The position numbers and the translations under genes are program-made. A model generated the notes under the pieces. That model was not told the origin of the DNA. It saw only the letters and a program-made list of their open reading frames with translations, and made no database searches. This document shows positions 1 to 5,500 of a stretch of 5,500 bases of DNA, piece after piece. The stretch's first letter is position 1, and each line of letters opens with the position of its first letter. The DNA is from Gemmatimonadota bacterium (GTDB lineage: Bacteria > Gemmatimonadota > Gemmatimonadetes > Longimicrobiales > Longimicrobiaceae), in contig JAHWJV010000255.1 of the NCBI GenBank assembly GCA_019348265.1, forward strand, positions 1 to 5,500, read 5' to 3'.

Positions 1-80
1 CAGCCGGCCGCGAGGGTCCAGACGCCGAAGCCGACTTCCGAGACGGTTATGTCCGTGCCCGGGTACGTACGGTATTTCAT
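1..80 (-). CDS. Aldo/keto reductase, N-terminal fragment (cut by left edge)
   Basis: The gene starts at ATG 80-78 and runs off the left edge after 26 full codons. The visible peptide begins MKYRTYPGTDITVSEVGFG and continues VWTLAAG. This matches the usual N-terminus of NADPH-dependent aldo/keto reductases, where a short beta-hairpin (the R-T-x-P/G-x-T-x-x-x-V-S pattern) leads into the first strand of the TIM barrel, x-G-F-G-x-W. The catalytic Asp/Tyr/Lys/His residues lie outside the window, so substrate and activity cannot be judged. A good ribosome binding site (TGGAGG, 85-90) lies four bases before the ATG and supports this start. The gene follows purF by 63 bp on the same strand with no evident terminator between them, so it could be read through from the purine operon. 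A role in purine synthesis is not implied. The family call rests on 26 residues only. Confidence 0.72.
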   Translation of the reverse strand, partial: MKYRTYPGTDITVSEVGFGVWTLAAG

Positions 81-143
81 GAATCCTCCAGATCCGAGTA
101 GTTCTTCAGGATGATACGCGTGCGCGGGACCGGCAGCCCGGGT
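81..143 (-). other. purF to aldo/keto reductase intergenic gap
   Basis: These 63 bp separate the purF stop (TGA, 146-144) from the next start codon. Apart from the ribosome binding site at its end, I see no convincing -35/-10 pair. A short self-complementary CCGG-CAGC-CCGG at 130-141 has only a 4-bp stem and no following T-run, so it is not called a terminator. The absence of a terminator leaves read-through from purF possible. Confidence 0.5.
85..90 (-). promoter_or_regulatory. Ribosome binding site of the aldo/keto reductase
   Basis: The minus strand reads TGGAGG, then ATTC, then ATG. It is the strongest Shine-Dalgarno match in the window apart from that of purQ. It fixes the start of the partial left-edge gene even though only 26 codons are visible. 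Confidence 0.75.
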
Positions 144-1529
144 TCAGTCGCACCCGGTCGCGACCGCGTAGCCGCGATCCACGTCGGCGAGCGGGGTCGG
201 GTATTCGCCTGAGAAGCAGGCCGCGCAGAACGGGCCCGCTTCCTCGACCGACTCGAGCATCCCCTCCAGCGAGAGGTAGCCGAGTGAGTCGACACCGAGG
301 TGCTCGCGGATCTCGTCCGTGCTCATCCTCGATGCGATGAGCTCCCCGCGGGTCGGCATGTCGATGCCGTAGTAGCAGGGGTTACGGACGGGCGGGGAAG
401 CCAGACGGAAGTGGACCTCCTTCGCCCCCGCCTCTCGCAGCAGCGCCACCAGACCCTGAGACGTAGTGCCGCGCACCAGCGAGTCGTCGATCACCACCAC
501 ACGCTTGCCGGCGAGCACTTCCCGGACGGGGCTGTACTTGAGGCGAACCTTGAAGTCGCGCCCGGCCTGCGAAGGCTCGATGAAGGTACGGCCGACGTAG
601 TGGTTGCGGATGAGGCCGAGCTCGAACGGGATCCCCGATGCCTCGGAGAATCCCAGCGCAGCGGAATTCGCGGAGTCCGGCACCGAGATCACGCAGTCCG
701 CCTCGGCCGGCTGCTCGAGCGCGAGCTGGCGGCCGAATGAGCGCCGCGCCCGGTCGACCGACTGACCCCACAGCTTCGAGTCCGGCCTCGCGAAGTAAAC
801 CAGTTCGAATACACAGGGCGCGGGCGGGCCGTTCGGCACCAGCGGACGCAACGCGGTGATCTCGCCGCCGTGAATCCGCAGCACCTCACCGGGCGCGATG
901 TCCCGGAGATACTGCGCACCGAGGATTTCGAGGGCGCAGGTCTCCGAGGCGACCACGACTCCACCGTCCTTGATCCCGAGGACCAGAGGCCGGAAGCCGT
1001 GCGGATCGCGCGCGGCATAGAGCGTATCGCCGACGGTGAGCAGAAGTGAAAACGCGCCCTGCAGCTGCGAGAGCGCGTCGTCGATCTGCGCGTCGACACC
1101 CTCGCGCCGCGACCTCGCGATCAGGTGGACGATCACCTCCGAGTCGATCGTAGACTGGAAGAGCGCGCCCTCGCCGACGAGCCGGCTCCTGAGCTCGTGC
1201 GCGTTGGTGAGATTGCCATTGTGCGCGAGCGAGAGGTCGCCCTCACTGTAGCGCACCAGCAGCGGCTGCGCGTTGTGGAGACCGGCGCCCCCGGCGGTGG
1301 AGTAACGGATGTGGCCCACCGCGAGATCGCCCTCCATGTCCTCCAGGTCCGTACCATCGAAGGCGTCGGAGACCAGCCCCGTCCCTTTATGGACGCGGCT
1401 TCGTACCCCGGCTCCGTCCACCGATACGATCCCGGCCGCCTCCTGGCCCCGGTGCTGAAGCGAGTAGAGCGACAGGAACACGAGCTTCGCGGCTTCCGGA
1501 ACGCCGCTTACCGCTGCGATTCCACACAT
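144..1529 (-). CDS. purF: Amidophosphoribosyltransferase (glutamine PRPP amidotransferase)
   Basis: This 461-residue enzyme catalyses the committed first step of purine synthesis, PRPP + glutamine to 5-phosphoribosylamine, in the cytoplasm. The N-terminal half is a class II (Ntn) glutaminase. It starts MCGIAAV, so Cys2 is the nucleophile once Met1 is removed; other landmarks are R74-Y75-S76-T77 and H103-N104-G105-N106. The C-terminal half is a type I phosphoribosyltransferase with R308-N-H-Y-V-G-R-T and the PRPP loop V344-V-V-I-D-D-S-L-V-R-G-T-T-S357. Cys239, Cys385, Cys435 and Cys438 sit where Bacillus subtilis PurF binds its 4Fe-4S cluster (the last pair in FCAACFSGEYPT). Unlike the Bacillus enzyme there is no propeptide. 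The start is fixed by Cys2; GAGGG at 1533-1537 is a weak, closely spaced binding site. It lies 38 bp after purL. AMP/GMP feedback is the family rule, not something read here. Confidence 0.97.
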   Translation of the reverse strand: MCGIAAVSGVPEAAKLVFLSLYSLQHRGQEAAGIVSVDGAGVRSRVHKGTGLVSDAFDGTDLEDMEGDLAVGHIRYSTAGGAGLHNAQPLLVRYSEGDLSLAHNGNLTNAHELRSRLVGEGALFQSTIDSEVIVHLIARSRREGVDAQIDDALSQLQGAFSLLLTVGDTLYAARDPHGFRPLVLGIKDGGVVVASETCALEILGAQYLRDIAPGEVLRIHGGEITALRPLVPNGPPAPCVFELVYFARPDSKLWGQSVDRARRSFGRQLALEQPAEADCVISVPDSANSAALGFSEASGIPFELGLIRNHYVGRTFIEPSQAGRDFKVRLKYSPVREVLAGKRVVVIDDSLVRGTTSQGLVALLREAGAKEVHFRLASPPVRNPCYYGIDMPTRGELIASRMSTDEIREHLGVDSLGYLSLEGMLESVEEAGPFCAACFSGEYPTPLADVDRGYAVATGCD

Positions 1530-1567
1530 GTGCCCTCGATACTGCGAGTGAATGCCACCGAAGCGTG
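1530..1567 (-). other. purL-purF spacer
   Basis: This 38-bp gap holds GAGGG (1533-1537) three bases before the purF ATG, the only candidate ribosome binding site. No terminator or promoter is visible, which fits one transcript through purL and purF. The purF frame stays open through this gap into the purL 3' end but offers no ATG or GTG codon there. The translated extension does not resemble the propeptide of Bacillus-type PurF. Confidence 0.55.
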
Positions 1568-3895
1568 TCAGCGCCGATCGATCTCGGAGCGCAACATGGC
1601 GTCGACCGCTTCCGGCGTTCCGTCCATCCGGCGCGGGATCGCGCCGAAGTAGATCGCCGCGAGCTCCGCCGCCGGGGCGTCGACCGTGCCCTCGCGCGTG
1701 GCGATCGAAACGCGCCCACCCCGCTCACCGACTCGCCCGATCTCCGCCGCGGGAACCCCCGCGGCTCGCATCCGCTCCAGGAGGGTCGTAAGATCGCCGG
1801 GGCGGCAGCTCACGACGACGCGGCTCTGGGCCTCACCGAAGAGCAGCGCGTTGAGCGGGAGCTCATCGTCCAGGCTCGCCTCGACGCCCCGCGCCTCATC
1901 CGCACCAATGGCCGACTCCGCCAGCGCCACCGCGAGCCCGCCTTCCGCACAGTCGTGCGCCGATTGCACGAGCCCGGCCCGGATCGCCTCGAGCAGCGCG
2001 CCCTGCAACGCGCTTTCCGCGTCGAGATCGAGCGCCGGGGCGTCTCCGGCGACGAGCCCGTGGATTGCCTTCAGGTACTCGCTCCCGCCGAGCTCCGCGC
2101 TGTTCGCGCCGAGCAGGACGATCGCGTCGCCGTCTTCCTTGAACGCCGCCGTGGTGATGTGTTCGAGGTCGTCGATCAGCCCCACCATCCCGATTGTCGG
2201 CGTGGGGTAGATGGCCCCGCGCGGGTTCTCATTGTACAGCGAGACGTTGCCGCCCGTGACCGGCGTCTCCAGCCGCCGGCATGCCTCGCCGATCCCGCGA
2301 ACCGCCTCCGAGAGCTGGTGGTACACCTCAGGCTTGAGCGGGTTGCCGAAGTTGAGGTTGTCGGTAACGGCGAGCGGCCGGGCGCCCGAGCACACCAGGT
2401 TCCGCGCGGACTCGGCCACCGCGATCGCCCCACCCGCGAACGGATTCAGGTAGACGTAGCGCCCGTTGGCGTCCACCGAGGCGGCGATCGCCTTGCGCGT
2501 GCCCCGCAAACGCACGACGGCCGCATCCGAGCCCGGCCCCACCACCGTGTTGGTCCGGACCGTGGTATCGTACTGCTCATAGACCCAGCGCTTCGATGCG
2601 ATGGAGGGAGAATCGAGCAGCCGCCGCAGCGTCCAGGTCGGATCGCGCTCCTCATGCCGTGGGGCCAGCGCCGACGGAGTCCACTCGCGCAGCTTCGTGA
2701 TCTCCGGGTTCTCGCGCCCCTCGCGAGTGTACGTCGGGCACTCGTCGACTAGCGGCTCCCCGGGGATGTCGGCCACCACCGCCCCATTCTCCCGCACCAC
2801 GTAGCGTCCCGTGTCCGTCACGTAGCCGATCGTCTCCGCGTCCAGGTCCCATCGACCCAGTATGTCGCGTACGTCCTCCTCGCGTCCCTCCTTCGCCACC
2901 ACGAGCATCCGCTCCTGCGTCTCGGAGAGGAGGATCTCGTAGGGCGTCATTCCCCGCTCGCGGACGGGAACCAGCGTGATCTCGATGTCCACGCCGGTGC
3001 CGCCGCGCGCGGCCATCTCGGTGGACGAAGAGACGAGCCCGGCCGCGCCCATGTCCTGGATCCCGACGATATGGCCGGAGCGGATCAGCTCCAGCGATGC
3101 CTCGAGCAGCAGCTTCTCCGTGAACGGGTCGCCGACCTGCACCATCGGCCGCTTCGCTTCGCTCTCCGCCGTCAGCTCCGCGCTCGCGAAGGTCGCGCCG
3201 TGGATGCCGTCGCGGCCCGTTTTCGATCCTACGGCCATGATCGGGTTGCCGACGCCCGACGCCGCGGCGGTGATCAGCTCCTCCTTCTTCAGGAGCCCGA
3301 TCGCCATCGCGTTCACCAGCGGGTTGCCCTCGTACGCCGCGTCGAAGTACACCTCGCCGCCGACCGTGGGAATGCCGACGCAGTTGCCGTAGTCGCCGAT
3401 CCCCTTCACGACTCCCGCGAAGAGGTATCGCACCCGCGCTCCGTCCGCGCCGTCCAGCTCACCGAAGCGGAGGGAGTTCAGCACCGCGATGGGCCGAGCT
3501 CCCATCGTGAAGACGTCGCGCAGGATTCCGCCGACGCCCGTCGCCGCGCCCTGGTAAGGCTCCACCGCGGAGGGGTGATTGTGCGACTCGATCTTGAACG
3601 CGACCGCCAGCCCGTCGCCGACGTCGATCACCCCGGCGTTCTCGCCAGGCCCCTGCAGCACCCACGGCGCTCTGGTGGGAAGCGTACGCAGCAGCGGCTT
3701 CGAGTTCTTGTAGCCGCAGTGCTCCGACCACATGGCGCTGAAGATCCCCAGCTCCGTGAAGGTCGGTACGCGCCCCATGATCTCCAGGATCTTGGCGTAC
3801 TCGACCTCGGAGAGTCCATGGTCCTCCACCAGCGTGGCGGTGACCTCCGGGTCGCCAGGGCGGGGCTGGACAAGCAACTGACCTGCTGCGGGCAT
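1568..3895 (-). CDS. purL: FGAM synthase large subunit, short PurL form
   Basis: This 775-residue protein converts formylglycinamide ribonucleotide (FGAR), ATP and ammonia to FGAM, the fourth step of purine synthesis. It is the short PurL, close to the roughly 740 residues of the B. subtilis subunit and lacking the fused PurS-like and glutaminase domains of the enterobacterial enzyme. The two tandem PurM-like halves are intact. The first carries W56-S-E-H-C-G-Y-K with catalytic His59, the FKIESHNHPSAVEPYQGAATG block (100-120), GNCVGIPTVGGEVYFD (170-185) and DMGAAGLVSSSTEMAARGG (281-299). The second has YDTTVRTNTVVGPGSDAAV (442-460), DNLNFGNP (512-519), TGGNVSLYNE (547-556) and AHDCAEGGLAVALAES (646-661). 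Ammonia comes from PurQ, with PurS bridging. The ATG at 3895 lacks a ribosome binding site; TTG at 3877 (codon 7) is an alternative. The stop (1570-1568) precedes purF by 38 bp. Confidence 0.97.
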   Translation of the reverse strand: MPAAGQLLVQPRPGDPEVTATLVEDHGLSEVEYAKILEIMGRVPTFTELGIFSAMWSEHCGYKNSKPLLRTLPTRAPWVLQGPGENAGVIDVGDGLAVAFKIESHNHPSAVEPYQGAATGVGGILRDVFTMGARPIAVLNSLRFGELDGADGARVRYLFAGVVKGIGDYGNCVGIPTVGGEVYFDAAYEGNPLVNAMAIGLLKKEELITAAASGVGNPIMAVGSKTGRDGIHGATFASAELTAESEAKRPMVQVGDPFTEKLLLEASLELIRSGHIVGIQDMGAAGLVSSSTEMAARGGTGVDIEITLVPVRERGMTPYEILLSETQERMLVVAKEGREEDVRDILGRWDLDAETIGYVTDTGRYVVRENGAVVADIPGEPLVDECPTYTREGRENPEITKLREWTPSALAPRHEERDPTWTLRRLLDSPSIASKRWVYEQYDTTVRTNTVVGPGSDAAVVRLRGTRKAIAASVDANGRYVYLNPFAGGAIAVAESARNLVCSGARPLAVTDNLNFGNPLKPEVYHQLSEAVRGIGEACRRLETPVTGGNVSLYNENPRGAIYPTPTIGMVGLIDDLEHITTAAFKEDGDAIVLLGANSAELGGSEYLKAIHGLVAGDAPALDLDAESALQGALLEAIRAGLVQSAHDCAEGGLAVALAESAIGADEARGVEASLDDELPLNALLFGEAQSRVVVSCRPGDLTTLLERMRAAGVPAAEIGRVGERGGRVSIATREGTVDAPAAELAAIYFGAIPRRMDGTPEAVDAMLRSEIDRR

Positions 3896-3910
3896 CGAAT
3901 CGGCAATTAT

Positions 3911-3971
3911 GAATGATGGATGATGAATGATGAATTACCGGGATGAATCGCATTCATCATTCATCATTTGT
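3911..3971. repeat. Short tandem heptamer repeats in purQ-purL spacer
   Basis: On the plus strand, 3911-3931 reads as three 7-bp units (GAATGAT, GGATGAT, GAATGAT) followed by a degenerate GAATTAC. From 3951 the opposite orientation appears: CATTCAT, CATTCAT, then degenerate CATTTGT to 3971. The block is strikingly AT-rich inside GC-rich DNA. It covers the stop and last two codons of purQ and ends 16 bp before purL. It resembles in form the short tandemly repeated heptamer families known from cyanobacterial and other genomes. Whether this unit recurs elsewhere in the genome cannot be seen from the window. Confidence 0.85.
3920..3967 (-). other. 16-bp perfect inverted repeat (hairpin) between purQ and purL
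   Basis: Plus-strand arm 3920-3935 (ATGATGAATGATGAAT) is the exact reverse complement of 3952-3967 (ATTCATCATTCATCAT), with a 16-base loop. A competing smaller hairpin exists: GATGAAT at 3942-3948 pairs with ATTCATC at 3952-3958 around a CGC triloop. In the mRNA the long stem would begin at the purQ stop codon and end 24 bases before the purL ATG. It has no trailing U-run and is AT-rich, so it is not a standard intrinsic terminator. It could affect mRNA stability or the PurQ:PurL ratio, or be a neutral by-product of the repeats. Confidence 0.8.
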
Positions 3972-4671
3972 AAATCATCATCGACGTCAGGTGGGCCCCC
4001 AGGGATTCAAAGAGCGGCGCTCCATCGGCACTTCCCAGGAGCGGCTCGACGGCTCGTTCCGGGTGCGGCATCATCCCGAGGACGTTACCGGCCTCGTTCA
4101 CGATGCCAGCGATGTTGCGGGCGGAGCCGTTGGGGTTGGCGGCTTCCGTCACCTCGCCATCGGGCGTGCAGTAGCGGAACAGGACGCGTCCCTCGGCCTC
4201 GAGCGCGTCGAGCACCGGCTCGTCGGCGATGTAACAGCCTTCGCCGTGGGCGATCGGCACGCGCAGGACCCGACCTGCCCCGTATTCCGAGGTGAACGGG
4301 GGGCGGCTCTGCTCGACGCGGATGTGGACCGGGCGGGAGATGAAGCGGAGCGAGCGATTGCGGATCAGCGCGCCCGGGAGCATTCCCGCCTCGCACAGGA
4401 TCTGGAAGCCGTTGCAGATGCCGATCACCGGGCCCCCGGCGGCGGCGAACTGGCGGACCTCGTTCATGATAGGGCTGAGCTGCGCGATCGCGCCGGCGCG
4501 CAGGTAGTCGCCATAGCTGAACCCGCCCGGCAGGAACACGGCGTCCACGCCCCGGAGATCGTGCTCCTTGTGCCAGAGAAAGATCGTCTCCCCCTCGAGC
4601 ACCTCCTGCGCGGCCTTGTAGCAGTCGTAGTCGCAATTGGAGCCCGGAAAGGTGATCACGCCGACCTTCAT
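3964..4671 (-). CDS. purQ: FGAM synthase glutaminase subunit
   Basis: This 235-residue class I (triad) glutamine amidotransferase releases ammonia from glutamine and passes it to PurL in the cytoplasmic PurS-PurQ-PurL complex. The start MKVGVITFPGSNCDYDC is typical of PurQ. The nucleophile is Cys86 in PVIGICNGFQIL (81-92), and the other triad residues are His203 and Glu205 in MMPHPERAVEP. Also typical are LPGGFSYGDYLRAGAIA (48-64) and AHGEG (141-145). The start is ATG 4671-4669. The frame stays open upstream to 4740, but those 23 residues lie inside purS and do not look like PurQ. The ATG overlaps the purS TGA as ATGA, and GGAGG (4682-4686) lies ten bases upstream. The final residues MMIYK and the stop are AT-rich and run into the adjacent repeat block, so the C-terminus may have been altered by the repeat. 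Confidence 0.97.
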   Translation of the reverse strand: MKVGVITFPGSNCDYDCYKAAQEVLEGETIFLWHKEHDLRGVDAVFLPGGFSYGDYLRAGAIAQLSPIMNEVRQFAAAGGPVIGICNGFQILCEAGMLPGALIRNRSLRFISRPVHIRVEQSRPPFTSEYGAGRVLRVPIAHGEGCYIADEPVLDALEAEGRVLFRYCTPDGEVTEAANPNGSARNIAGIVNEAGNVLGMMPHPERAVEPLLGSADGAPLFESLGAHLTSMMIYK

Positions 4672-4931
4672 GATCCCGCCGCCTCCAGGATGCGGACGTC
4701 GAAGTCCTCGGTCACCGGGTTGGCGAGCAGCTGCCGGCACATGGCCACGGCGGCGTGCTGCGCCTCCTCGGGCGAAGCAGCAGAGAGGCTGAGCGTGACC
4801 AGCCGGCCGACGTGCACGTGGTCGACCCCGGCGAAGCCGAGCGACTTCAGCGCACCCGCCACGGCTTTGCCCTGCGGGTCCAGAATCCCTTCGCGCGGAA
4901 CCACGCGCACCTCGACCTGAAAATCACTCAC
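4668..4931 (-). CDS. purS: FGAM synthase small subunit
   Basis: PurS is a small dimeric protein that holds PurQ and PurL together and helps ammonia channelling in FGAM synthase. The product is 87 residues, close to the family's usual 80-85. It reads VSDFQVEVRVVPREGILDPQ, then GKAVAGALKSLGFAGVDHVH and VGRLVTL. The strand followed by K/R-x-G-I-L-D-P-Q-G-x-A and the later V-x-x-x-R-V/L-G-K/R-x-x-x-L pattern are the PurS signature. The start is GTG 4931-4929, since the longer open frame upstream is just the pssA 3' end read in another frame. The GTG overlaps the pssA stop (GTGA), and GAGG (4939-4942) lies seven bases upstream. Its stop overlaps the purQ start. These overlaps suggest coupled translation, which would suit subunits of one complex. 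Confidence 0.95.
   Translation of the reverse strand: MSDFQVEVRVVPREGILDPQGKAVAGALKSLGFAGVDHVHVGRLVTLSLSAASPEEAQHAAVAMCRQLLANPVTEDFDVRILEAAGS
4682..4686 (-). promoter_or_regulatory. Ribosome binding site of purQ
   Basis: GGAGG on the minus strand lies ten bases before the purQ ATG (4671), inside the last codons of purS. It supports the internal ATG over the upstream in-frame ATG at 4740, where the predicted peptide is not PurQ-like. Confidence 0.6.
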
Positions 4932-5500
4932 GGTGCATCCTCGGGTGGGAGTGGGCGGCGTCGGCGGCGACGGATGCGGGGCCGTCGCTGGATCTCGCCG
5001 TAATCCAGGTCGCGCACCTCCCCTTCGTCGTCCTCTTCGTCCGCGAGCGGGTCGCGTGCCGGGAGCCGCTCCAGGAACCCGAGCACCACCGTCTGCGTCA
5101 GGCCATACACGATGTACGTCACGGCCATCACGAAGAAGAAATACTCCGGTACCGTGAAAGCGGCGACCAACGATCCGATCGCCAGAGCAAAGGCGAGCCG
5201 TCCACCCGGGGTGCGGATGGTGAAGCGGGGGATGACCGGGTAGAGCACGTTGCTGATCATCAGCCCGGCCACACCGACGGTCATCCACGCGGCCGCTCTC
5301 TCGAGATTGATCTCGGCGAGGTACGTACGGGCGAACGCGGTCTGCGAGAAGGTATAGAACGTCGCCATGGTCACGCCCGCGTTGGGCGAGGGGAGACCAT
5401 GAAAGGCGACCTTGGCGCTCCCCGCCTGCTCGACGTTGAAGCGCGCGAGGCGGATGATGGCGGCGGCGATGTAGAGGAAGGCGAGGATCCAGTTCCAGCC
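4928..5500 (-). CDS. pssA: CDP-diacylglycerol--serine O-phosphatidyltransferase, C-terminal part (5' end beyond right edge)
   Basis: PssA makes phosphatidylserine from CDP-diacylglycerol and serine at the inner membrane, leading to phosphatidylethanolamine. The frame is open from the right edge to TGA 4930-4928, giving 190 residues of an incomplete protein. Reading in from the edge it gives GWNWILAFLYIAAAIIRLAR, then FNVE, and after a short gap FHGLPSPNAGVTMATFY. The R-L-A-R-F-N and G-L-P-S-P blocks are hallmarks of PssA within the CDP-alcohol phosphatidyltransferase family. The catalytic D-G-x2-A-R-x8-G-x3-D-x3-D motif would lie upstream, off the window. Visible membrane segments lie at about 4-18, 72-89, 102-117 and 120-142 of the fragment. 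The last 45 or so residues form a soluble tail, acidic (ADEEDDEGE) then basic (RRPRIRRRRRRP). GTG 5374 is internal because homology extends upstream. It overlaps purS by 4 bp. Confidence 0.9.
   Translation of the reverse strand, partial: GWNWILAFLYIAAAIIRLARFNVEQAGSAKVAFHGLPSPNAGVTMATFYTFSQTAFARTYLAEINLERAAAWMTVGVAGLMISNVLYPVIPRFTIRTPGGRLAFALAIGSLVAAFTVPEYFFFVMAVTYIVYGLTQTVVLGFLERLPARDPLADEEDDEGEVRDLDYGEIQRRPRIRRRRRRPLPPEDAP
4939..4942 (-). promoter_or_regulatory. Ribosome binding site deciding the purS GTG start
   Basis: The minus strand reads CGAGGATGCACC followed by GTG. GAGG is at a normal seven-base spacing and supports GTG 4931 as the purS start. The ATG embedded just after it is out of frame for purS and hits a stop after four codons. 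The site lies inside the last codons of pssA. Confidence 0.65.

Noticed and set aside
130..141. CCGG-CAGC-CCGG palindrome after purF as a terminator
   Set aside because: The stem is 4 bp with no T-run on the minus-strand transcript, which is common by chance at this GC content.
1530..1567. Leader peptide for PurF encoded upstream of the MCGI start
   Set aside because: The frame is open, but there is no standard start codon and the translated residues do not resemble known PurF propeptides.
1565..2752. Long open frame on the plus strand (395 codons) opposite purL
   Set aside because: It lies wholly antisense to a clearly conserved purL, its peptide is Arg/Ala/Pro-rich with no recognisable motif, and long antisense frames are expected in high-GC genes.
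3071..3916. Plus-strand open frame (281 codons) antisense to the 5' half of purL
   Set aside because: It mirrors purL codons and shows low-complexity R/A/H/D composition. It has no homologous look and is treated as a shadow.
3920..3967. The purQ-purL hairpin as an intrinsic terminator or attenuator
   Set aside because: The stem is AT-rich, there is no U-run after it, and PurL is needed in equal measure with PurQ. Structure is reported but termination is not claimed.
4672..4740. Upstream in-frame ATG for purQ (23 extra residues)
   Set aside because: The extension overlaps purS and reads as an Arg/Gly/Pro-rich peptide, while PurQ proteins begin MKVGVI-like. The internal ATG has a ribosome binding site and the ATGA overlap.
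3943..4920. Plus-strand open frame (325 codons) antisense to purQ and purS
   Set aside because: It spans two well-supported genes and a repeat on the other strand, with composition typical of antisense frames.
4668..5288. A single 206-residue protein covering purS with a long N-terminal part
   Set aside because: Only the last 87 residues resemble PurS; the upstream part is the pssA region in another frame. The GTG at 4931 gives normal family length.
5320..5330. GGTACGTACGG present both here and at 62-72
   Set aside because: Both copies lie in coding sequence (pssA and the aldo/keto reductase) encoding unrelated peptides. An 11-base, partly palindromic match is weak and probably chance.

Overview
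The window is a high-GC bacterial chromosome segment (about two-thirds G+C by eye). Every recognisable gene is on the minus strand, so transcription runs from position 5500 towards position 1. In that order the genes are: the 3' part of pssA (phosphatidylserine synthase, cut by the right edge), purS, purQ, purL, purF, and the first 26 codons of an aldo/keto reductase cut by the left edge. PurL is the short form that needs separate PurS and PurQ partners. This arrangement excludes the enterobacterial type, which has one fused PurL, and fits many Gram-positive, deep-branching and candidate-phylum bacteria. High GC, GTG starts and the pssA-pur linkage would suit a group such as Gemmatimonadota, but that placement is only a guess.

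Layout: pssA 4928-5500 (partial), purS 4668-4931, purQ 3964-4671, a 68-bp AT-rich spacer 3896-3963 made of heptamer repeats, purL 1568-3895, a 38-bp gap, purF 144-1529, a 63-bp gap, and the aldo/keto reductase 1-80. The pssA/purS and purS/purQ junctions are 4-bp overlaps (GTGA and ATGA), a classic sign of translational coupling and of a single transcript.

How they work together: PurF makes phosphoribosylamine from PRPP and glutamine, the committed first step of purine synthesis. PurS, PurQ and PurL together form FGAM synthase, the fourth step. PurQ releases ammonia from glutamine, PurL uses ATP to convert FGAR to FGAM, and PurS bridges the two. PssA belongs to phospholipid synthesis and has no direct metabolic link to purines, so its tight coupling to purS is a point of interest.

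I see no defence system, mobile-element gene, CRISPR array or RNA gene. The least ordinary piece is the repeat/hairpin spacer between purQ and purL. It contrasts strongly with the surrounding base composition, contains the purQ stop codon, and leaves purL without a visible ribosome binding site. The rest is ordinary housekeeping DNA.
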